From contig OY783218.1 of assembly GCA_963678705.1 (NCBI GenBank), positions 10,240,152-10,304,151 of the forward strand: a DNA stretch of 64,000 nucleotides, read 5' to 3'. The stretch is from Panorpa germanica (lineage: Eukaryota > Arthropoda > Insecta > Mecoptera > Panorpidae). Below, piece after piece: positions 12,894-26,121 of the stretch. A model generated the notes under the pieces. It was not told the origin of the DNA. It made no database searches and was given only the letters and a program-made list of their open reading frames with translations. The position numbers were made by a program, and so were the translations under genes. Numbering within the stretch: position 1 is the first letter of the stretch; each line of letters opens with the position of its first letter.

Positions 12894-13635
12894 GTACAGG
12901 ACGTACCGTCAATGCAAAATGTTTATCTCTCGGTAATACGAAATGCAAAATACGAAGTACATGAGGGACGAGCAAATATTGGGACTGTACCTTTGAAAAT
13001 GAATTTTTCAATTCCCTATTAAACTGCTTTTTGCTTGTTAAAATTATTTCTTATGCATATAATAGTTTAATAAATTAAAAATTACCTATAATTAATATCA
13101 AATAGATATTAATTCAATTTAAATACAAATTAAATATTTTGAAAAAGGAATAATAAATTTTGCAACGCTGCAAATTTACGTGTGTTGACGCATGCGTGAT
13201 TTGGTTCTTTGACCAATAAATTGTTATATTTTATATAACATTTATTCCGATTTTGAATTTCCCGCTCAAATTGGCATTTGCAACGTTGCCAGCTTATAAC
13301 CTACATTTACTGTTTCTTAAAGGTTTTATTTAAATATTTTCGTAAATAGGTATCCTTTTGATAATTTTCTTTTTGCAATAGTTACAGAAAAGATTATTTT
13401 ATATACACCTAGTTTTTGAAAGCCGTGTCACAATTTATTATAGTTAAAAGTTATATTATGTGGTGAAATTGAGCTAAAAATTATGATTTGTATGAAAAAT
13501 GACTATTTTTAATCATGGATAAAAAAAAAACTATGAACCCTCTAAAATTTTGAGACAGCATGTATTTTAACTATTTGTATCGACCCTCCAAATTTCACAA
13601 CGTTTTCATCATTTACGTTAACGTCCTGTACCTCC
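12894..13635 (-). mobile_element. TTAA-flanked MITE, copy 2 (inverted)
   Basis: This is an inverted copy of the element at 6819-7562. The right end ACGTCCTGTACCTCC is followed by TTAA at 13636-13639. The left end has lost the outermost bases (TACAGGACGTACCG remains). Length and internal order match copy 1. Confidence 0.78.
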
Positions 13636-14910
13636 TTAAGTCGTTATAGAAAATAAAGAAGTAGTCTGTTCAAAAATATTTAGTGATTGTCGAAATACAG
13701 ACTTAAATATTATGCCATACATATATGAAGCCCACATCAAAAATAGATCAACGTTAAAAAAAACAACAAATTTCGGATAAGAACTTCCGATCGATATAAA
13801 GTTTTAAAGTTTAATAAATTAATGTTCTATTTGCATTAGGCAGTGGTGTAGTTTACATATATGAGACCTCAACACCATAATTGATAAGAGTCAGTATCAA
13901 AAACATGCCGACGTTAATTAAAAATAAATAACGTATTATTACAAGATAACTATTTTGAAATACAGGTGTTATAATTTTTCTTTGCATTTTCAATCAGGCT
14001 TTTTGAAAATTTACTTTGCAACTTTTGTTTTTTCTTTTATTAACAAATTTAAAAGGTTATGTGAATTGTCGCTCTATTAAAAATAATTTTTAAAAACAAT
14101 TATTAAAATAAATATTTACTGCAAGAGTTATATTTTTTGGCTAGTCGTATCATTGATTCATCTTGATAATTAAAAAAAAAAAATTCGTCGTCATTTTCTT
14201 TTACATACATAAATAATTATCTTCTAAAATGGATACTATCGCTATTTCTGTCTTCATGAGTGAAATATCATTTATTATTATTAAAGTTATGTTCACAATT
14301 GCATTTATAACATGTTTGTATTTACAGCTTATATTTTTAAGTATTCATTTATTTTTGTTGCTGTAATTTGTTGTCTTAAGCATTGTGAACTCAACTTTCT
14401 TCACATCTTGCGCGGGGGCTGTCTGAACGTAGTGCCTAGCTAAAAATATGTTTAAACTCCGTATTACAATTGGGTGGTGTTTTCTTAAAAAAAAAGAAAA
14501 TTACTAATTTTTAAAAACTAAATTTTACTGTCAAGAACAAAAATTATACTAAATTTGTTAATTTCTACTTGAATTTTACAAACAATGAGTTTCGATTTAT
14601 TTATAAACAAAATAAATATCTTAAACGTGTAGTCGAGTTTCGATGAATACATCGCGAACACTTTGTTAGTTGTGTGCATATGACGTCACAGAAGAAATAA
14701 GACATCGAAATCATTATAACCAGACGCTCTTAAATGTCCAATTATTTTTTAATAACTCCTTATATTGTAAAATATATTAACAACTAAAAAGGTCATTTTT
14801 TCAATTTAATTATTAAAAGGATTTAACGTGATAGAAAATTTCAATAAATGTTACGTCACATGTAGCAAATATACCATCTCTATTAAATAATCTCTATTAC
14901 TTATTACTAA

Positions 14911-15576
14911 TGGGCTTGTGTCCTATGTCTTAATTTCTATAAAAGTGTACTATATATTGATAAAGTGGGTTACTAGAACCTCAAATGATCAATTATTTTT
15001 TAATAACTCCTTATATGTTAAGAGATATTACCAATTAAAAAAGTCATTTTGTCTCTTTAATTATTAAAGGGATTCAACGTTGTACACATTCCAAGTGCAT
15101 GTGACATCACAATCCTTGTGTAAAGTTACCAACCGATCATAAATCATAAGATCATACATACATACATACAGATCATAAATCTCTGCTATATGTATTTATA
15201 TATCAAAATATCAAATATTATTTACAGCTATTTCAAGGAACAATCAAATTTCAATATTATGTCTGCCTTAGCCGGGTTAAATAAAATAAAAACTTATTAT
15301 TCTTTGACTTGACTTGATTATTTGACTACGAACAGCTAAAAAAAATTACCAAAGCACTGACCTACTCAACAAATAACTGACGTTAAAATGCATTTCACGT
15401 CATACAAATATGGCCGACCATTTCTAGCGCTAAAACTACAATTCAAACTTTTAATTGCTATATCTCCGTCAATATTTAGATATTTAATAAAATAGACACG
15501 CCAATACACATTTATTAACATCAATTTCAATCAACAATTGAAAAATCGACCACTAAAAAATGAGGACACAAGCCCA
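14911..15576 (+). mobile_element. TGGGCTTGTG-family MITE, full-length
   Basis: Terminal inverted repeats are TGGGCTTGTGTCCT and AGGACACAAGCCCA. Internal sequence is shared with 41652-42210 (same orientation), 50866-51505 and 59824-60395 (inverse), and a fragment at 36241-36415. There is no coding capacity. The copies are similar enough to suggest a fairly recent burst. A short internal array of CATA repeats is unique to this copy. Confidence 0.82.
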
Positions 15577-16460
15577 TTTCAGCGCTGCCCTAGAGCACGT
15601 TAAATATACACAAGAGATCGTGAAAACGTATAGAAAAAATTGACCGTTTCCGTGATTTCGTTACGTTTTTAAATGTATTTGTAATCACCCAATCGTAAGA
15701 CGCAGAGTGTTCTGCTAAATTGAGCCTGAAACATATTAGATGTATTAATTAGAGTAGAAGTAGTAGCATCAAAATAATTAAAAAGAAACAAATAGAAAAC
15801 ATTCTAACATTCTAAGATAAAAAAAGAAAGTAATATTTTCTATTTAAATTTTTTTTAATAAACAATCGTGCGCCTGTTCTTTTAAATTCATTTTTACAGT
15901 TATATAAAATTCTATGTTAAAAATACATATCGCTATTAAATATAATATGTTTCATAAAATCATAATGCCCTATTAAAGACGAATTGGTAGCTATAAAAAT
16001 CTGACTTTTGCTGTTTTTGAAAAAAATAATCATCATTTTAATTTTATAATTCGTGAGAATAGCTAAGTTGAATTATTACTATAAAAATAAGAATCATGTA
16101 ACATGTACCTTAAAAACAATATTTACGTAGTTGATACGTTACATTGGGTAAAAATGGAACATATCTCTATGTAAAAGTTACATAAAGAATATTTTAAACG
16201 TATCTTTAAAAATTGAGAACAGGCACTCGATAATCCAAAGAAACCTTTTTTTTAATTGTGTATAACATATTTGTAATATTTTTCCAGTATCAACTATTCT
16301 CCGGAAGGTCTTAAAAAAACGGATCTATTAAAAAAAGAAATCGGGAAAATTGACAGAACTTCCACAGGAACATTGTTAGTAATTTTAATTTTTCAGTGTT
16401 TAAAAAAAAAAATAGTCGAAAATTTGAAAAGAAATATGATATGTATACTAATCGTGACAG

Positions 16461-16560
16461 GTACTCCCCGTCCAAAAAAGAAAATCAACGTTCCCCTCTT
16501 TGGAAAGCCCTTAACCTTAACGCCCCCGCCCCCGCCCGTCACCCTTCTCCCAACTGAAAG
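16461..16560 (+). other. GC-rich island, possible alternative terminal exon
   Basis: This stretch is far richer in C than its surroundings and follows a CGTGACAG acceptor-like site. All three frames are readable for a while. Phase 0, which matches the exon ending at 796, gives 17 codons before a TAA at 16512-16514. A different frame stays open to 16843 but becomes low-complexity AT-derived sequence. It may be an alternative 3' exon of the upstream gene or conserved noncoding DNA. Confidence 0.25.
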
Positions 16561-19123
16561 CACATCTGCATATTTTATTTTCTACATACTTATTTTTCAT
16601 ATAGATTTATTTTGTGATGATATTTATTTTTTTATTTTGGAATGTTTTGTTATGGTTTTGGTATTGTTTGTATGCAATGATGCAGATGTTTGTTTTTATT
16701 TTATTTACATTCATTATTCGGTTTTTAACAAAAAATATTCGAGAAATCAAATCAATATGCATAATATGAAAAACTATTTAAAAACACTTGAAAAATATTT
16801 AACCATAAAAATAAAGCCCATATGTCTTCAAACTTATCACTAGCCGTTTTCTAATAGAATTTGGAATAGTTAAAGCTACTGAATGTTCATTTTACATTTG
16901 ATCCCACTTCTGATGTGGTAAAATTGTGATTTATTTCCGTTATTTCATAAAACGCATGAAGTAAGTTACTTATTGTTTATAATATATAAATAATAATAAT
17001 AATACTGCTACAAAATTATTATTAATTTCTTTTTTTTGCATCCTTGAGAATTACAGCCCGTTCGGCAGCTATTTAGAAAATAAGGAACTAACAACCACAA
17101 AAGATTTGTTATTTTTGTCTGTAGATAATAATATTGTATATTACAAATAACGGATAGGAGCCGTATAAATATACGATATGATGGTGAATTTCATCTTGTT
17201 TGTTCCTATACAGGGTATCCAGTCTCCGATTACCGTTAATTTTAAATTTTGGCGCCATTTTAAATTATTTTTTTTATTAAAATGAACATGCAGACTTTTT
17301 ATAGCTATTTCTTTTAAAAATATATTATTTCTCGAATATTTTAAATTACAAGTCTAGGCTGGGCCTGGGCCTTTAAATTTTAAATAAAAATGGTTTAAAC
17401 AAAATAAAAATGGCTGGCCATTAAAAAAATAATTAAACCATTCGATTCAAATATATAACTATAGTTTTAAAATAAATATACGACTAATTAATTACAAAAA
17501 CATTTTCATAAAAATATTAATATTTCGAAATAACCCAAAAAAAAAAAAAAGTAATGTAATTATATTATAAATGTAATTTTTGGATAATTTTATCTTGTAA
17601 TTTCTAATGCGGTGTCATGTAGAATTAATTCAAATAGAATTATTTGTATTTTAAATATGGTAATGTTTTAACATCAAATTAATAAATGATCCAACAGCTC
17701 CATCTACTAAGCAATCGTCCTAGTAAATAAGTGAAGATTTAAACCATTTTACTCAGGATTTTTAAAATCACCATAACTCCGCAAACACATGTTCTTGTTG
17801 CTATTATTTGATTAATGCTTTCGTTACACAAAAAGGTCACTTAGACATACTCTGAAACTGTACAACGATCGCTAAATGCCATTGATGACAGTTTCAAGCA
17901 AGAAAGTTTCTTGGAAGTTACAGCATAGAAATAAGGTTTGAATCACGGGCACACACAGTGGCATGATTCTCTAACTTTATAGGCACCTATGTTACACTGT
18001 TGAGCACCAAACAATCACTCAATAATTGGAGCAACTTATTTCTAAAACAACTACTTTACAATAAACCATAATATGAAATGTATAGCACAATAATGTTACT
18101 TTATTGAATTCATTCACTCAACACAAGCAATAACATGAGATAATACAGTTTTTTTAGTTATTTCAAGCCGAACTCCCTGACGTTTTTTGAAAACGAATTG
18201 TTTTAACGCAACATTTTGTTAGAATAAGCAAAGCCTGAGCGATTACTTGACACCTATCGTACATAATTATAACTATAAATACTTATTTGATGTAGAAATA
18301 ATTCTAAAACTGCAAATAGCAATTTCGAGCGATAATATTTAAAATACAAATAATGAATCATATACTTACATTCAATTTTCAACTTACATATATAAGTGTT
18401 TCTTATTAAGTAAATGTCAATTGTAGATCTTTTATAAGAAACTCTTCGCCTTGTACTTAAAAATTAAAAAAAAATACCCTTGACAATCGTCTCTCTCTAA
18501 AAAAAAAAATATCATAAATATTTTAAAAAAATATTCCTTATGAAAGCAAAATACGGCTCTATTAATAAATTTATAGAAACCTATAATACTAAAAATTATA
18601 GCCCACTTACAAAGTATTTCTAAAATACACTTATTTCATATCATAATATATTTTTTATGTAAAATAAACAAATTTATATATGTACCTATATATTTAGCAA
18701 GTAATTTTTTATATATTGCAACATGCATATATTTTTTGGTATAAAATTTAGTTTTAAATTATATATTACATCAAATTTTGGAAATTTATCTAGAACTCGC
18801 TTAAAATAGTTAGCAAATGTACTTTAGATTACGTTATCATATTTTTCAGCTTAAGGCGCTGCAAAAACCTTATTTGTACTGCAATAGGTGTATAATTTTA
18901 AACGAGTTCTATATATTTTACCTCGTTCCAAATTAGCTGTCACATTAGATGTCAAGAAAGAATTCTACACTAAATGATCATAACCTACAAACAGTTTTTC
19001 GTATCGTGGTAATGTCGAATCGGTTAATTACAATTTGAGTAAGATTTTTCGACGCACGTTATAAGCCATTGGTAGAAAATATATTTTGTACGTTCAGGAA
19101 AACAAATTTCGTATCCTTAGGCC

Positions 19124-19817
19124 TGTCTCAGTATGGGACCGTATTTAAGCGACGGCGTATTCGGACGTAAATCGGCGGGTTGGATGAGCTACAAAGCAAA
19201 CCGCCTATGTGTGTCACAGATGTCTGTAGTCAGTCGTCAGATAACTAACTTGTGTACTGTAGGGGATGTATTGGAGTTCTTTAGCACTAATATAATTTAT
19301 TATGAGAGCAAACTTTAACTTTAATTTTTATCGATACACTACTGGTATTAAAGGGACTTTAGCATTTATTATATATCTGAGTTCTGGTTGTCGTGAATTT
19401 AAATTTAGTTCTATCGTATTGGTATCGGTATCGGTGTCCATGATTCACTGAAATACAAACATAAACTGCACGCAGAACATACTCGTCACAAGCGATGTCG
19501 CCGATAGATCTCATTTGAAACGTTTTGCAGCGTAACAACAAGCGATCTTAGGTATCCCCTCCAGTCTGAGGCGGCTGTTTGCATTTACAAAGGTTCGGAT
19601 AGGATATCGTTGTAGTAGTGGTAACGCTTGGATAAAATTCGCCTTTATACGGTTCTAATGTGCGAGGTAGTGCCACCCGTATTCGGACGGCTTTGTAGCG
19701 TGCAGTCTGAGAGGTCCAGAGAGATCTCATTACATTTACATGGTTCGCATAGGTAAAGCGTAGTAGCCCGTATACGTCCGGCAGAAATTCGCTTAAATAC
19801 GGTGCCATACTGAGACA
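19124..19817. mobile_element. DNA transposon-like element with TGTCTCAGTATGG ends
   Basis: The left end TGTCTCAGTATGGGACC and the right end, inverted, TGTCTCAGTATGGCACC both continue into CGTATTTAAGCGA, giving about 29 bp of inverted repeat. The interior is more GC-rich than its surroundings, and its short ORFs give no recognisable transposase. I could not identify a clear target duplication. Confidence 0.7.
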
Positions 19818-20535
19818 TTCCTAAAGCTTAAGTTTATGCGACGGGGTAATGAATTTTTGCTTCAGTAACTTTCGACTCCGAAGTCACTTTATATCGCCCA
19901 AATGTCGATTCCTATTCTAGGTCGAGTTCTAGAATATCGCATTCGAATCCAAATTATTTGAAGGGTAGCATCTTTAGCAATCATCAAAAATAAAAAGAAA
20001 TGATATATTCTTTTGAACAAGTATCTTATAGCATAGGGAACAAGTTTAAATTTGTTTCTTTTTTGTAGAAATGACAATTGTTTGATCATCTGCCTTGTTT
20101 TGTTCAAGTTTTAGGTTAAAAAATTAAATAAAAAAGGAACCAGGTATCCAATCGTAAAAATCTTTTGCTGCTCGATAGATAATTCTATAAGGAAGATATG
20201 GTGAAATTTTTATTAAAATCGAATAAGACGTTTTTGAGATATCGTGGCGACAAGTTTTAAAGAAAGTAGTTTCGAGATAAACCCAAAAAAAAATATTATC
20301 CTGTAAGTATATATACTGCTGCGCTGACTTTAAATTGATATAATTCAAGTAATATTTAGAATATTAGCGCGGGTAAACTTTTAAAATATTTTTAAAGTAT
20401 AGTTATTAAATATAATCAAAAAAAAATCGTTTTTAAATTAAATTTTCAGTTCTTTGTTTAGTTCTTTTTAATCATTTTTGTAGTTGTTAGCTAGCTAGTG
20501 TCTTAACTAAATAGTTGAAGAAATAAACCGCTTAA

Positions 20536-20812
20536 GGTAAAACATTACTTCATGGTTATATAGTTAGATATAGATGGTGACAGTGTACTAAAATGACAAT
20601 CGGTTTACAAATTTGTACTAGCACTCCATGTTTTCAAATATAAAAACGTTAATAACTTTGCACACGATTGAGCTATTTAAATCATATAAACTTTAAAAGT
20701 CAGATAAATGTTCAAGCTTTGTTTATAAATAGATCATTAATTGGTATATCAATTATTTAGAAACATATAGCGTGTTGAAAATCAAATTTCTATTTCCTGT
20801 TAATATTTTAGG
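20536..20812 (+). mobile_element. TTAA-family MITE (GGTGAAAC type), left part
   Basis: It starts just after TTAA at 20532-20535 with GGTAAAACATTACTTCATGG and closely matches the left ~280 bases of the full copy at 57047-57674. It then diverges, so it is a 3'-truncated copy. Confidence 0.72.
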
Positions 20813-21373
20813 GAAAATACAAATGTGGCAACTAATTTGAAACAAGTATCATTTTAAAAAACAGTCATTAGAGTTTATTATATCACATATATAAAAAAAA
20901 CATTTTCTTTAATGTTTTAGGAGTTGAATAATTTTACTTCAATTTATCTTAAATTCTTTAATCCCTCTAAATAAAACGTTGAAACAATTCTAACCTAAAA
21001 TTTTAACCTAATATGGAATGACACGATTCACGAGAAATTTTCACAATATGATGGCGGTCACATACTACAGACACGACTGTCTTAAAACAATATATGTAGT
21101 ACGAAATCCGGCTGCGTGATTCTACGTGTTTTTTAATCAAAATACAATTTTGTGGTGCGCTGCCTCTCTATCGGTTCTTAACCTAAAACAAAAAGATTCA
21201 ACAAACAGAGATAACGCCACTAATCTTATCTGGAGGCAGACTACTTTAAGTAAGCGCAATTCTATATATCGTATCTCCATCAGTCTTAAGACAGTTTTGT
21301 CTTCATTGTGCAACCGCTGTAGCATTCAATCAAGTTCCTTTTTGTTTAACACTTATAGCTTTTAACATCTGTT

Positions 21374-21748
21374 CCCAGTAAACATTTTGGAGTAAATTCT
21401 ACTTAATTTCTATTACATATCATGAATTTTTTGTCTGGAACGTGTTCGTTTTCTATTCAGTCGTTCATAGGAAAGGTCCTTTTTATGAGCTACAGACATT
21501 GCAACGACGGTTCACTGCTGAATTAAAAGCGGAGTAGGTTTATGATTTATGACCGGATAATAAAAATATACCCATGTGGGAAAGAAACAGAAATACTTAA
21601 TGAATGATGTTGGAAAAAGAAAGAATATTATTATGAATAACTAACACAAAATCTGTGACAGGTGGAGAACTTGTAAAGCGTTAGAATAGAATTGTACGAG
21701 TGACTCGAACTTCACCAAATAGGACACTTCACCAAATTGTTTACTGGG
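21374..21748 (+). mobile_element. CAGTAAACA MITE, full-length
   Basis: The ends are CCCAGTAAACATTTTGG and CCAAATTGTTTACTGGG in inverse orientation. The interior matches 37818-38193 in reverse complement, for instance around GACTCGAACTTCACC and GGAACGTGTTCGTTTTC. No ORF beyond chance. Confidence 0.75.
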
Positions 21749-23723
21749 TTACTAACACGTCTACTATGATTTCGATTGATTTATCCAAGGATTAAAATAC
21801 CCAGCACACATGAAACGTAACTGCTACATAAATACTATTTTCAATTTTATTATTTCAAGTTATAATAAAAACTGAAATAAGTAATATAATTTATGTAAAA
21901 GTTACTTTGTATTTATTGTGTTATTTCTTCTACAGTAAACCCTCAAAAGAAATCATAATAGAAATAATATAAATATTTTATTAAACATAAATATATTATT
22001 CTTTTAAAGTTTATGAAATATATATTATATATAAAAAATATCATTGTTGCCCAATGACAATCCAAAAATGTAGATTCTCAAAAAACTCATTTCTTGACAA
22101 TACAAAATAATCAAAAAACCTACATGTATTCATCATATATTGTCAAATACCTAAATAATGATGTTTTAAAGCTGTCTCTACCTGAATTTAATTATACTTA
22201 ATATTTAATAATTTTTAATACAACAGTTTTAAAAATGGTACTGCTTAATAGAAGTACTAAGTTTCGATATATAGATGGCAGTTGCTCTGATTTATCGAAT
22301 ATCTAAACTAAAATCGGTATAACCTGGAAATTAACAACACATTTTTAAAATTGTTGTTTCAATACTTTTAAATGAATATCATCAGTCATTAAAATAAAAT
22401 CGCACAAATACTGATGTCATATTAAAATGAAATACTCTTATAATTTATACAAAAAAACAACTGTCTTACAAAATAACTCTTGATAATCAATCTATGCACT
22501 TTTACTCTTAGAAAAAAATAATAAAATTATATTATTATAAAATTTTTGATAAGTATTCGTAATTATTAATGAAATAAATATTTTTGACTGATTCTGTAAT
22601 TATAAAATCTATGTAAATATGTATACCATATCTGAATGTTTCCAGCGAAGAAACACACTTCCAAAATCTTGCGTGTTCTCACGAAGTGGGTTGAAAGGTT
22701 CAATAATAACTTATTCAAGAAAAGTTGAATAATATATTGAAACAGATTTAAAAACAACAATTACATGTGTACACAAAAACAGATTCAACTTTTGTTGAAA
22801 TCAACTCGCTTCGTGAAAACGCGAATAAATTTCGATATTTTTGGAAATGTGTTTCTAGAAAATTGGATTTAATGTTTTGTTTTGACTAAAATATTTTAAC
22901 ATAAATAAATGTATAGAAGAATATTATAAAGTAAGTACTTTTCTAATACCATTAAATATATTAGAACTATGTCATAAGTCAAAAGAAACAAATTTGATTG
23001 ATGTAATGATTCTCATCAGGTCACGAAAATAACTTGTATGAAATAAATGGGAATCAACTGGAAAGAAACGAAAGGAATTAATTCGATTTTTGAAAACACG
23101 TTTTCTATTAAAAATCATTTTCTTTTCTTATCGTAAAGCAGATGCCTTTGTGTTTCACTAAAAAAAAGTAAACACCGCAAATAACGTTCTAAAGTTTAGA
23201 TCATTTTATGAGGGTTACTAAAACGTTATATATTGGGTAACATTTTTTTATGTTAAATGTAAAAATATTATGAGAAACAAATCTTAAATATAAGTAAAAG
23301 TATGTTTTGCGGGAACATTATTAAACATACCTGCTAAATACAGTTACATATATTTGAGTTGTATTTAACATAAAAAAAACTTTACCAGTTATATAACATT
23401 TTTAATTATATATAATGTAACACTACATAAGAAATTATATCTTAGATATAGTTTTGCGTTTTCTGACGCAAATTAAACTATTTATGAAAGATTATAATGT
23501 TACATATTAAACTAATAAATCTATATAAGATTTTTAATGTTTTTGCATTTATTTATTGACAATGAAACAAAGTAAAACTTCGGTAAATAATTAAATGTAA
23601 ACACGCTTACATAAAATTATACATTCATGTAAAGTAATATTCATGCTTTGTCTATGTATTGTCATGCGGGTCTATTGTAATTATTTTTGTGGCAAATTAA
23701 ATATAAACATATATTGTACAACT

Positions 23724-23937
23724 CAATAAACAATTTGGTGAAGTGTCCTATTTTGTGACGTTTCTTTCACTAATGCACTTCAATCATAGTTCGCATCAAC
23801 TCCATTTGTATTCCCACAAGTAAAGTGGTTTCTCCATTTGTAGCCGATAAAAGACATTGCGTATGAACGACTGTGAGAAACTGTACTGTAAATGATCATC
23901 TTCAATATGATGTCAAAGTGACTCCAAAATGTTTATC
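23724..23937 (+). mobile_element. CAGTAAACA MITE, short variant
   Basis: It starts CAATAAACAATTTGGTGAAG and ends GTGACTCCAAAATGTTTA, with a GTGACGTTTC block and a TGTAGCCGATAAAAGACA block shared with the copies near 11 kb and 38.2 kb. Confidence 0.65.
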
Positions 23938-24748
23938 TATAGACATAACAAAATATTTATCATAAAAATAACTGCGATAATTAAAAAATAAGAAATCGTA
24001 TTAAAATAAGTACTTACTTAATAAAATTCTTTTAATTTAATGTTATGTATTGAATGTGTAATGAAAAAATATACCTAAAATATTTGCTGTAAAAAAAAAA
24101 CAAGATTTTTAAACCAATCAAGTCTTAATTGTCTTTGTGTAAAATAAAAAAATGATTCAAATCAAAAAAACTAATAATTGTAATACAAAATCATATCAAT
24201 ATCTGAATGTACATGAATATACATTACTCGTACTAATTAGAGATATATTATCATAAGTTCGTTATTATAAAAATGAATATTTGAATGTCATTATATATAA
24301 ATATATATACATATATGTGTATATGCATATATATAATTTGAAATAAAAAGAAGGGTACAAATGTATTAAATAAAAATTATATATGTCGAAAAAGCGTTAA
24401 ATATATTACATATCTATAATATTTTAAACTATTGTTTTATTTTAGTGTCTCTTAGTAACCCTTCTTTATTTATTTCTACATAATATATTACATATTATTC
24501 TAAGAGAGCCTGATTTAAAAAGATTCAGCTCTACAAAAATAAACTTCTTCACGAAAAATATTAATGAAATATGTAATATTTATCGCCATCTCTATATGAA
24601 ATCCGGAATGATTAAAAGACTCTCATAAATACCACATGTAAAAAATAAGAAACACCAAACTAGGAAATATTATTTATTATTTTAATAAAGCTTCACTTTC
24701 TATCAATATTTGAAAGTAAGCTAAAAACAATTCATAAACCATCTTCGC

Positions 24749-26121
24749 TTAATTTTTCTTCGATTCTTTGGTGATTGATTTGAAAGGGCTTGAATCGAAA
24801 GCCTGGAGAAGTTCCAGAAAAGCCATCTGTTGATCAGCACCACTTTTCGATTTCAATTTCTTTTCATATTTTTTTGATCCACCATATAATAAATCAAATT
24901 CTTTCTTTTTTTCTATTACTGGCTTCGATTTAAATTCTTGCGCAATTTGCTGAAAGAAAAATTATTTTATTTTACTTATTTCACTTTAACTTTACCAAGC
25001 AAAATTCTCAGTTAGTTATCCCCCGGTCTTTGACAAAACTATGATTGAAAACCCCATTTTTATTGTTAAAAATCAATGATACCATAAATGAAGTTTAACT
25101 GAGAATTGAAAAACAATTCTTATCTATAAAAAATAAAATATAATTCATTTCAAAGAGGGATATGTAATGATATATAATTGTACACTTATTAGGCAGCAAT
25201 GTTGTTCATATATATGAGACCATGACACCATAAATACTGGTAACATAGTAGGTAATAGAACTCAACATTAGAAACAGACAGACGTTAAATATATTAAATA
25301 AAAAATGAAGAAATTACTCTATATAATATATATACAAATATCAATGCATGTAAAATTAATCAAATTATTGGCGGTAATTATAATAAAGGGTGGCATTATT
25401 ATTAAAAAATGCGGCAATTTTAAGTTTTTGTCCCAACTCAATAAATACTAAATTTAGAAATTTAATTTTGGGGCACTCTAAACCAAATCAAAATGGATCA
25501 GACTCTTAGAACCCCGGTCTACGGATCCTAAAAGTGGTCCTGGATACAGCGTTACTAATACTTACTTGAGTGGCATGATAAACCAAATCAGCGGCTTCTT
25601 TATTTAGCACTGGTGGTTTTTGTCCTTCAGTTATAGCCTGCAGAAACCTATACATCGAAGCAAAATCGATGCCATCTTCAACAGGTATTTGGCTTCCTAT
25701 CAATTTAAGTACAAAAGACATCGTGTTGAATTCGTCATTCTCATCATTGGCAGATTTGTTTTCTATATAAGTAGACCACGCATTAAACTGGTCTTCATTC
25801 TTCTTCTGTTGGCCTTTAAGAAACATTTTGAAATTGCTTTGACCGTTCACTTCTTCAACCTCTGATAATTGTGATATAGCAGAATTTATAAATGCTGAAA
25901 GATTAAGAATATATCATATTTATATTTGTAAACAAGAATACTTATTTTTATATATATTTCATCTACAACATACCTTCTACTTGTTGTTCAGATTTATTTG
26001 GTAATTTTTCAGTAATTTTTTTAATATCTTTATGTCCATACTGCTTCATAGCTGTCAATAATGTTTTCTTCTCTATCTTGGTAAACTCGCATTCCTTTTC
26101 CTTATTTTCTTCGGCACTCAT
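24749..26121 (-). CDS. SNAPC2: snRNA-activating protein complex subunit 2-like (SNAPC2) protein
   Basis: Three exons (26121-25974, 25894-25566, 24949-24749) with GT-AG borders join in frame to give 225 residues, ATG to TAA. Residues ~12-55 form a Myb/SANT-like segment (EFTKIEKKTLLTAMKQYG, LPNKSEQQVEAF). Residues ~125-157 contain the second block, IDFASMYRFLQAI followed by PPVLNKEAADLV, that I associate with SNAPC2. The C terminus is lysine-rich. SNAPC2 is a subunit of the SNAPc/PTF complex, which binds the proximal sequence element of snRNA genes and acts in Pol II and Pol III transcription in the nucleus. The protein is shorter than the vertebrate form, lacking its proline-rich middle. The assignment comes from recalled similarity of both blocks; a profile search for the SNAPC2 family would settle it. 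Confidence 0.72.

Larger units (their letters stand above)
12148..24748. other. Gene-poor interval with MITEs
   Basis: No supported protein-coding gene was found. It contains the elements listed separately (12894-13635, 14911-15576, 19124-19817, 20536-20812, 21374-21748, 23724-23937) and a GC-rich island at 16461-16560. A diverged partial copy of the 14911 family lies at about 14730-14870. The remainder is AT-rich sequence with short chance ORFs. Confidence 0.6.

Noticed and set aside
16373-16843. 156-codon open frame on the plus strand
   Set aside because: Most of it is AT-rich low-complexity sequence (Phe/Ile/Tyr runs) with no family resemblance. Only the GC-rich start is unusual and is reported separately.
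19133-19808. Short ORFs on both strands at 19.1-19.8 kb
   Set aside because: They lie inside the TGTCTCAGTATGG element and follow its inverted termini. No transposase features.
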